Shown: positions 1-4,559 of the stretch, piece after piece
Layout of the letters: each line of letters opens with the position of its first letter
Position numbering within the stretch: position 1 is the first letter of the stretch
Origin: Lachnospiraceae bacterium UBA4348
GTDB lineage: Bacteria > Bacillota > Clostridia > Lachnospirales > Lachnospiraceae
Reading direction: 5' to 3'
DNA: 12,475 nucleotides
NCBI GenBank assembly: GCA_002394165.1
Contig: DGTA01000088.1
Coordinates: 1 to 12,475 of the forward strand
Position numbers and translations under genes: made by a program
The notes under the pieces: generated by a model
Databases searched by the model: none
Seen by the model: the letters and a program-made list of their open reading frames with translations, nothing else
Told to the model about the DNA's origin: nothing

Positions 1-230
1 GTTCAAGGAAATCTACTCCTTATGCAGCGCAGATGGCTGCGGAAACAGCTACTAAGGCGGCACTTGTCCACGGCCTTAAGACCGTAGATGTGTTTGTCAA
101 AGGACCGGGTTCAGGAAGAGAAGCGGCTATCCGCGCTCTTGCAGCCAACGGCCTTGAAGTCATCAGCATCAAAGACGTGACGCCGGTACCGCACAACGGC
201 TGCCGCCCGCCCAAACGCAGAAGAGTATAA
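1..230 (+). CDS. rpsK: 30S ribosomal protein uS11, C-terminal part (5' end outside window)
   Basis: uS11 is a small-subunit ribosomal protein that binds 16S rRNA in the platform and helps shape the E-site and mRNA exit region. The reading frame enters at base 3 and gives about 75 residues beginning SRKSTPYAAQMAAETA. It includes VFVKGPGSGREAAIRAL and the conserved basic tail HNGCRPPKRRRV before TAA at 228-230. Full-length uS11 is about 130 residues, so roughly the last 60% is present. The ATG at 33 is an internal methionine, not the start. rpsD follows after 18 bp, as in the alpha operon, so the two are surely cotranscribed. Identification is secure from the conserved tail. Confidence 0.97.
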   Translation, partial: SRKSTPYAAQMAAETATKAALVHGLKTVDVFVKGPGSGREAAIRALAANGLEVISIKDVTPVPHNGCRPPKRRRV

Positions 231-248
231 TAAGGAGGACATACGGAA

Positions 249-842
249 ATGGCAGTAAACAGAACCCCTGTTCTTAAAAGATGCAGATCCCTGGGCCTGG
301 ACCCGGTGTATCTTGGAATTGATAAAAAATCCACCAGAGAACTCCGCCGCTCGAACCGCAAAATGAGCGAGTACGGCACTCAGCTTCGCGAGAAGCAGAA
401 AGCCAAATTCATCTACGGCGTTCTCGAGAAACCCTTCAGGAACTACTATGAGAAGGCCGACAAAATGCCCGGCATGACCGGCCCGAACCTGATGAAGCTG
501 CTTGAGAGCAGACTGGACAATGTCCTGTTCCGCCTGGGCCTTGCCAGGACCAGAATGGAAGCCCGCCAGATCGTTGATCACAAGATGATCCTCGTGAACG
601 GCAAGCAGGTCAATATCCCCTCCTATCTTGTAAAGGCAGGAGATGTTGTTGAAGTTAAAGAAAAATGCAAGGATTATCAGCGTTTTAAAGATATCGTCGA
701 GGTTACCGGCGGAAGAGTGGTTCCGGAATGGCTCGAGTATGATCCCGAAGCTATGAAGGGCGTAGTCAAAGAGCTTCCCGCCAGAGAAATGATCGATGTC
801 CCCGTGGACGAAGTGCAGATCGTCGAGCTGTATTCCAAGTAA
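249..842 (+). CDS. rpsD: 30S ribosomal protein uS4
   Basis: uS4 is a primary 16S rRNA binding protein that nucleates 30S body assembly; in several bacteria it also regulates its own operon. The 197-residue product has the usual length. The N-terminal part (1-86) carries only one cysteine (C12), so this is the zinc-free (C-minus) form of S4. The RNA-binding S4 domain spans about 87-146, starting SRLDNVLFRLGLARTRMEAR and containing VNGKQVNIPSYLVKAGD. The start is ATG at 249, set by AAGGAGGA at 232-239 nine bases upstream. rpoA follows after 51 bp in the same operon. Nothing in the sequence is unusual. Confidence 0.98.
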   Translation: MAVNRTPVLKRCRSLGLDPVYLGIDKKSTRELRRSNRKMSEYGTQLREKQKAKFIYGVLEKPFRNYYEKADKMPGMTGPNLMKLLESRLDNVLFRLGLARTRMEARQIVDHKMILVNGKQVNIPSYLVKAGDVVEVKEKCKDYQRFKDIVEVTGGRVVPEWLEYDPEAMKGVVKELPAREMIDVPVDEVQIVELYSK

Positions 843-893
843 TCCGTCTGAATGCTCGACAACTGAACCGTTAACCCATAAGGAGGGTCATAC

Positions 894-1853
894 ATGTTCG
901 ATTTTAATAAACCAAAGATCGAGATCGCTGAGATGTCGGATGACAAGCGGTACGGCAGGTTTGTCGTGGAACCGCTCGAGCGCGGCTACGGAACGACCCT
1001 GGGCAATTCTCTCCGCAGGATCATGCTCTCATCCCTGCCCGGCGCAGCTGTCAGTCAGGTTAAGATCGACGGTGTCGTGCATGAATTCAGTTCTCTTCCC
1101 GGCGTAAAGGAAGATGTGACTGAGATCATCATGAATATCAAATCGCTGGCTATCAAGAACTCTTCCGAGACTAACGAAGAGAAGACGGCCTACATCGATT
1201 TTGAGGGTGAAGGGATCGTCAGAGCTTCTGACATTCAGGCTGACCATGAGATCGAGATCATGAATCCCGACCAGGTCATCGCACATCTGAACGGCGGACC
1301 GGACTGCAAGCTGGTGATGGAGCTTACGATCACCAAGGGCAGAGGCTACCTCGGTGCCGACAAGGCCAGGAAGGAAGACATGCCCATCGGCGCTATCGCC
1401 GTGGATGCCATCTACACGCCCGTAGAGCGCGTCAATATGATGGTGGATGACACCCGTGTCGGCCAGGTCACCGACTTTGATAAACTGACGCTGGAAGTGT
1501 TCACCAACGGCACGATCGGTCCGGACGATGCTGTCAGCCTGGCAGCCAACGTCCTGAACGCCCATCTGTCGCTTTTCATGGATCTGTCCGAGAAGAAGGA
1601 GAATATCCAGATCATCGGCGAGAAACCCGTCGACGAGCGCTCTCAGGTCCTTGAGATGAACATCGATGAGCTTGAGCTCTCCGTACGGTCCTACAACTGC
1701 TTAAAGCGTGCAGGCATCAACACCGTACAGGAACTGTGCTCAAAGACACCGGATGAAATGATGAAGGTGAGAAACCTCGGACGCAAGTCCCTGGAAGAGG
1801 TTCTTGCAAAGCTCAAGGAGCTTGGCCTTTCTCTCAATTCGGCCGAGGAATAA
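894..1853 (+). CDS. rpoA: DNA-directed RNA polymerase alpha subunit
   Basis: The alpha subunit dimerises to scaffold RNA polymerase assembly, and its C-terminal domain touches UP elements and activators. The product has 319 residues, normal for the family. The N-terminal domain (about 1-230) has the typical VEPLERGYGTTLGNSLRRIM dimerisation segment and LNGGPDCKLVMELTITKGRG. After a linker, the C-terminal domain (about 250-310) carries the DNA-binding helix with LSVRSYNCLKRAGI. Its Arg is residue 265, matching Escherichia coli R265, followed by the RNLGRKSLEEV helix-hairpin-helix. ATG at 894 is preceded by AAGGAGGG (880-887) at good spacing. The gene lies between rpsD and rplQ as expected. Confidence 0.98.
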   Translation: MFDFNKPKIEIAEMSDDKRYGRFVVEPLERGYGTTLGNSLRRIMLSSLPGAAVSQVKIDGVVHEFSSLPGVKEDVTEIIMNIKSLAIKNSSETNEEKTAYIDFEGEGIVRASDIQADHEIEIMNPDQVIAHLNGGPDCKLVMELTITKGRGYLGADKARKEDMPIGAIAVDAIYTPVERVNMMVDDTRVGQVTDFDKLTLEVFTNGTIGPDDAVSLAANVLNAHLSLFMDLSEKKENIQIIGEKPVDERSQVLEMNIDELELSVRSYNCLKRAGINTVQELCSKTPDEMMKVRNLGRKSLEEVLAKLKELGLSLNSAEE

Positions 1854-1918
1854 CAGGAACCTACGCTGCCGGGTGATAAGACCGATGTGCGCGCACGGCG
1901 GTGAAACAAACATACACA

Positions 1919-1950
1919 CGTTTCCGGTAAGACCAATGAGCACGGAAACG
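1919..1950 (+). repeat. Inverted repeat in the rpoA-rplQ spacer
   Basis: CGTTTCCG (1919-1926) and CGGAAACG (1943-1950) form a perfect 8-bp inverted repeat with a 16-base loop, 10-40 bases upstream of the rplQ Shine-Dalgarno. A 10-bp palindrome, GTGCGCGCAC, lies just before it at 1887-1896. No T-run follows, so it is not an intrinsic terminator. It may be an mRNA leader hairpin affecting rplQ translation or stability. The left arm shares the 12-mer ACGTTTCCGGTA with the LacI-type operator at 4477-4492. A role is not established. Confidence 0.4.
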
Positions 1951-1975
1951 CGTCCCAAAAATGGAGGGTAAAAAA

Positions 1976-2512
1976 ATGGCAGGTTACAGAAAATTAAGCA
2001 GAACAGCTGACCAGAGAAAGGCACTTCTGCGCAATCAGACCACAGCACTGATCTACAAGGGCCGCATCGTGACGACCGAAGCCAAGGCTAAAGAAGTCCG
2101 CAAGATGGCCGAGAAGCTCATCGCTCTGGCAATCAGAGAAAAAGATAACTTCGAGACAGTGACCGTGACCGCTAAGGTTGCCCGCAAGGACGCCGAAGGC
2201 AAGCGCGTGAAGAACGAAGTAAACGGCAAGAAGGTTACCGTTTATGACGAGATCCAGAAAGAGATCAAGAAGGATAAGCCCAGCAGACTGCACGCAAGAC
2301 GTCAGATGCTCAAGGTCCTCTATCCGGTGACCGAGGTTCCCGCAGAGGCTCCCGGCCGCAGGAAAAAGACCAAAAAGGTCGACCTTCCCGCCAAACTCTT
2401 TGACGAGATCGCTCCGAAGTATGTCAACCGCAACGGCGGCTACACCCGTATCGTTAAGATCGGACAGCGCCGCGGCGACGGAGCCATGGAAGTTGTTCTT
2501 GAACTTGTCTGA
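1976..2512 (+). CDS. rplQ: 50S ribosomal protein bL17, long form with internal insertion
   Basis: bL17 is a large-subunit protein located near the exit of the peptide tunnel. From ATG 1976 the product is 178 residues, clearly longer than the usual 115-130. The N-terminal core MAGYRKLSRTADQRKALLRN and the C-terminal core NGGYTRIVKIGQRRGDGAME are canonical. About 50 lysine- and glutamate-rich residues (roughly 55-104) are inserted before the conserved LHARRQ (105-110). The in-frame ATG at 1961 is rejected as start because GGAGGG at 1963-1968 lies inside it and is spaced 7 bases from ATG 1976. The gene is last in the ribosomal operon and is followed 12 bases later by a strong terminator. Confidence 0.97.
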   Translation: MAGYRKLSRTADQRKALLRNQTTALIYKGRIVTTEAKAKEVRKMAEKLIALAIREKDNFETVTVTAKVARKDAEGKRVKNEVNGKKVTVYDEIQKEIKKDKPSRLHARRQMLKVLYPVTEVPAEAPGRRKKTKKVDLPAKLFDEIAPKYVNRNGGYTRIVKIGQRRGDGAMEVVLELV

Positions 2513-2524
2513 TAAAAACCGAAG

Positions 2525-2559
2525 AGGAGCTGCCGCGCGTTAGCGGCGGCTCCTTTTTT
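2525..2559 (+). terminator. Rho-independent terminator of the rpsK-rplQ operon
   Basis: A 12-bp stem pairs 2525-2536 (AGGAGCTGCCGC) with 2543-2554 (GCGGCGGCTCCT). It has one G-T wobble and a 6-base loop, GCGTTA. Six consecutive T residues follow (2554-2559). It lies 12 bases after the rplQ stop and marks the end of the ribosomal operon, separating it from the accessory genes downstream. Confidence 0.93.
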
Positions 2560-2608
2560 AGAAGTCAGCCTCAGCGTGGAGGCAGGCCGCCAGAAAAGGT
2601 TTGTTATT

Positions 2609-3301
2609 ATGGAAATAAAAAGAGAATTCCTATATGAGGGTCAACAGGCATCTGTCATCCTCACAGACGATCCCCAAACGGCAAGAGAATACGGCAAACA
2701 AGGCATATGCTGTATAGGCATCAGCAATGAAGATGCCTTTTTTGAAGGCGCTTGGTTTGTTGTCACTGACCCGGAGGAGGCCGATGAGCATTTACTGAGT
2801 CTGGCTTGGTGCAGGTTTAATCATATTCCTTATGCTGTATTTCGGACAGATGATCTTCTTTGCAGAGAAAGTATTGACTCTGACTATGATGAACTGAAAA
2901 AACTGACAGAAGGGTTAGAGGATATTCGATTTCCATCCCGTGATGTGTTCAAAGCCTATACTGAGAACGCTTACAATTTCTGGGGATACGGTGTCTGGAC
3001 AATCCTTTACAAAGCTGGAGATGAATGGCAAATAGCCGGGTGGATCGGCATCATGCCTCCGGAGGAAGATAATCCTCCAGACCTTGGCTTCGTCATCCGT
3101 AGAGACCTGCGCGGCCGCGGTCTTGCCAAAAGAGCCTGCTCCAAGATAATCGAGTACGCGAAAGAAAATCTGGGAATGGAAAACATGACCATCCGAACCG
3201 GAAAGGAAAATGAAGCAGCGAAAGCTCTGGCACGGTCACTTGGTTTCTCAAAAATTACAGAAACAGATGGAAAGTTCACCATGGTGCTCGCAGATAAATA
3301 A
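2609..3301 (+). CDS. GNAT-family N-acetyltransferase with an extra N-terminal domain
   Basis: This is probably a cytoplasmic acetyl-CoA-dependent N-acyltransferase; the substrate cannot be read from sequence. The GNAT fold occupies about residues 90-230. Motif A is RGRGLA (168-173), the pyrophosphate-binding loop, preceded by strand LGFVIRRDL. The usual C-terminal part, ENEAAKALARSLGFSKI, follows. Residues 1-85 form a separate alpha/beta region rich in acidic residues. From memory it resembles the N-terminal extension of a group of clostridial GNAT proteins, but I cannot name the domain. ATG 2609 is chosen because AGAAAAGG (2592-2599) lies 9 bases upstream; the in-frame GTG at 2576 has no ribosome binding site. 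The gene is AT-rich relative to its neighbours: 22 of 60 bases are G+C at 2821-2880. I see no convincing promoter after the rplQ terminator. Confidence 0.85.
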   Translation: MEIKREFLYEGQQASVILTDDPQTAREYGKQGICCIGISNEDAFFEGAWFVVTDPEEADEHLLSLAWCRFNHIPYAVFRTDDLLCRESIDSDYDELKKLTEGLEDIRFPSRDVFKAYTENAYNFWGYGVWTILYKAGDEWQIAGWIGIMPPEEDNPPDLGFVIRRDLRGRGLAKRACSKIIEYAKENLGMENMTIRTGKENEAAKALARSLGFSKITETDGKFTMVLADK

Positions 3302-3318
3302 GAGCAGAAAGGATTACT

Positions 3319-3615
3319 ATTCAATTTTTAGTGAAAGCTTATGACGGTGAAGGCATGCTGGACAAGCGCATGGAGGTTCGTCCCCGTCACATGGAAGGAA
3401 TGAAAAACCTTGGAAAACAGATAATAGCAGCCGGCGGACTGCTCGATGAGGAAGGCCGAATGAAAGGCTCTGCACTGGTGATGGAGCTTCCTGACCGTGC
3501 TGCACTGGATAAGTACCTTGCCGAAGAACCCTATGTGGTCAAAGGCGTCTGGCAGAAGATCGAAGTCGAAACAATGAACGTTGTTCTGGTCAAAGGAGAG
3601 AAATACCAATCATGA
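3319..3615 (+). CDS. YCII-family (YciI-like) small protein, probable ATT start
   Basis: YCII proteins are small dimeric alpha-beta barrel proteins (related in fold to muconolactone isomerase) of mostly unknown function. The sequence shows the typical QFLVKAYDGEGM first strand, RPRHMEGM, the AAGGLLDEEGRMKGSAL hairpin, LAEEPYVVKGVW and the final strand VETMNVVLVKGEKY. A start at GTG 3331 would give 94 residues but would remove most of the first strand. ATT at 3319 gives 98 residues, the length I expect, and lies 5 bases after AAAGGA (3308-3313). The GTG lies 17 bases after that site, which is too far. ATG is absent upstream in frame before TAA 3295-3297. The gene follows the GNAT gene after 17 bp and is probably cotranscribed. 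It could also be a degraded start of a once-normal gene. Function is not known. Confidence 0.8.
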   Translation: MQFLVKAYDGEGMLDKRMEVRPRHMEGMKNLGKQIIAAGGLLDEEGRMKGSALVMELPDRAALDKYLAEEPYVVKGVWQKIEVETMNVVLVKGEKYQS

Positions 3616-3651
3616 GAGGCTGAGTATCAATCTCTCGGCGTAAAATTAGAA

Positions 3652-3689
3652 GACGGTTCTGTGTCAGCGGGTGCTGACACAGAACCGTC
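3652..3689. repeat. Perfect 17-bp palindromic hairpin, REP-like, between convergent genes
   Basis: GACGGTTCTGTGTCAGC (3652-3668) is perfectly complementary to 3673-3689 around a 4-base loop (GGGT). It lies between the stop of the YCII gene and the end of the convergent ppiB gene. Neither flank has a strong T-run: the minus-strand side reads TCTAATTTTA and the plus-strand side CATTTCC. It could act as a weak bidirectional terminator or mRNA end protector. The core GACGGTTCTGTGTC resembles, from memory, a dispersed palindrome found in many clostridial genomes, so a REP-type or miniature mobile repeat is the other reading. Confidence 0.7.
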
Positions 3690-3729
3690 CATTTCCGTGC
3701 GCGGCGTGCGCGATTCCCCTGTCAGACTG

Positions 3730-4251
3730 TCAGAGTTTCTCAGGCTCCGGATACTCCACGCCGAATGTTTCGACGCTCATCGATGCGATCTTCTGGTCCT
3801 GCATCGGACGATCGCGGAAGTCTGTGGGCGTGTTGGCGATCTTGTTTACGTTCTCCATGCCCTCGATCACTTTTCCGAAGGCGGCATAGGCGCCGTCCAG
3901 GTGCGGAGCGTCCTCGTGCATGATGAAGAACTGGGAGCCTGCCGAGTCGGGATGCATTGCTCTGGCCATGGAAAGGACGCCGGCGCTGTGGCGGAGGTCG
4001 TTCTTAAATCCGTTCTGGGCAAATTCGCCGGGGATGTGATAGCCGGGGCCGCCGGTACCTGTTCCCTGCGGGCAGCCGCCCTGGATCATGAAGCCGCGGA
4101 TGACGCGGTGAAAGATCAGGCCGTTGTAAAAGCCTTTGTTGATCAGGGAGATAAAGTTGCGTACTGAATTGGGAGCGATCTCGGGATAAAGCTCTGCTTT
4201 GATCACATCGCCGTTTTCCATGGTGATGGTAACTACAGGATTTTGTGCCAT
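3730..4251 (-). CDS. ppiB: Peptidyl-prolyl cis-trans isomerase, cyclophilin type
   Basis: Cyclophilins catalyse cis-trans isomerisation of Xaa-Pro bonds and assist folding. There is no signal peptide, so this one is cytoplasmic. The 173-residue product carries the family's active-site blocks: FHRVIRGFMIQGG (47-59, with catalytic-type R49 and Q57), SAGSQFFI (103-110) and LDGAYAAFGKV (118-128). The tryptophan that confers high cyclosporin affinity in eukaryotes is not present here; the corresponding stretch is DGAYAAF, as is common in bacteria. The start is set by AAAGGAAGG (complement of 4260-4268), 8 bases upstream. The gene is monocistronic, convergent with the YCII gene and divergent from the sugar operon. 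Its TGA stop falls within a tandem CTGTCAGA repeat. Confidence 0.96.
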   Translation of the reverse strand: MAQNPVVTITMENGDVIKAELYPEIAPNSVRNFISLINKGFYNGLIFHRVIRGFMIQGGCPQGTGTGGPGYHIPGEFAQNGFKNDLRHSAGVLSMARAMHPDSAGSQFFIMHEDAPHLDGAYAAFGKVIEGMENVNKIANTPTDFRDRPMQDQKIASMSVETFGVEYPEPEKL

Positions 4252-4318
4252 TTCTTTTACCTTCCTTTACTGATGAATATTCGTCATTTGCGCCCCTCGC
4301 AGGGGAGTGCCTGCTGAA

Positions 4319-4347
4319 AGTATACCCGGGCGGGCTTCAAAGAGCAA
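4319..4347 (-). promoter_or_regulatory. Predicted sigma-A promoter of ppiB
   Basis: On the minus strand, TTGCTC (complement of 4342-4347) and TATACT (complement of 4319-4324) are separated by exactly 17 bases. The -10 differs from consensus at one position. The -35 keeps only TTG. It would start transcription near 4312 and leave a leader of about 60 bases. That leader contains a small hairpin (CCCCT/AGGGG, 4293-4305) and an imperfect 16-bp palindrome (4271-4286). Confidence 0.5.
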
Positions 4348-4436
4348 GTCTTTCATGCGTTTGTGCAGCTTGCATAAATTCATGGTCTGCTTTTTTATAT
4401 AACCTGACAAAATTGCTGTCATTCGAAGGTTTCCCC

Positions 4437-4465
4437 TTGAAGAATCTTTGAGATGGCGCTATCAT
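4437..4465 (+). promoter_or_regulatory. Predicted sigma-A promoter of the sugar-uptake operon
   Basis: TTGAAG (4437-4442) and TATCAT (4460-4465) are separated by 17 bases and match the -35 and -10 consensus at 4 and 5 of 6 positions. A second TA-rich hexamer, CATAAT (4463-4468), overlaps the -10. Transcription would start at about 4472, directly before the first operator-like palindrome. This is the arrangement expected for repression by a LacI-family protein. Confidence 0.6.
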
Positions 4466-4476
4466 AATATCAGGTT

Positions 4477-4492
4477 CCGGAAACGTTTCCGG
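4477..4492. promoter_or_regulatory. LacI-family operator O1, perfect 16-bp palindrome
   Basis: CCGGAAACGTTTCCGG is perfectly self-complementary and has the central CG step typical of LacI/GalR operators, where hinge-helix leucines insert. The AAACGTTT core is like that of Gram-positive MalR-type maltose repressor sites. It starts about 5 bases after the predicted transcription start of the sugar operon. The likely ligand is the LacI-family protein encoded at 9211-10236; this pairing is inference. Confidence 0.75.
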
Positions 4493-4500
4493 TAGCGATA

Positions 4501-4516
4501 CCGGAAACCTTTTCGG
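4501..4516. promoter_or_regulatory. LacI-family operator O2, imperfect copy
   Basis: CCGGAAACCTTTTCGG matches O1 at 14 of 16 positions and lies 24 bases downstream of it, centre to centre (a little over two helical turns). It has lost the central CG and one base of the right half, so it may be a weaker auxiliary site. An isolated half-site, GGTTTCC, occurs upstream at 4428-4434. Confidence 0.5.
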
Positions 4517-4559
4517 AAAGAAGGAAACACACTATATTTATGAAGGGAGAACCAGAAAA

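Noticed and set aside
1961..1975. Upstream in-frame ATG giving bL17 five extra residues (MEGKK)
   Set aside because: The ribosome binding site GGAGGG lies within those codons and is spaced correctly for ATG 1976; bL17 proteins begin at MAGYRKL.
2568..2583. Second small hairpin (GCCTC/GAGGC) after the rplQ terminator
   Set aside because: A 5-bp stem without a T-run, easily due to chance; the terminator at 2525-2559 suffices.
3661..4167. 168-codon open frame on the plus strand opposite ppiB
   Set aside because: It is the antisense shadow of the cyclophilin gene, whose active-site motifs and ribosome binding site are clear on the minus strand.
4245..4451. Small plus-strand open frame between ppiB and the sugar operon
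   Set aside because: No ribosome binding site, no recognisable protein, and the region is better explained by the ppiB promoter and leader.
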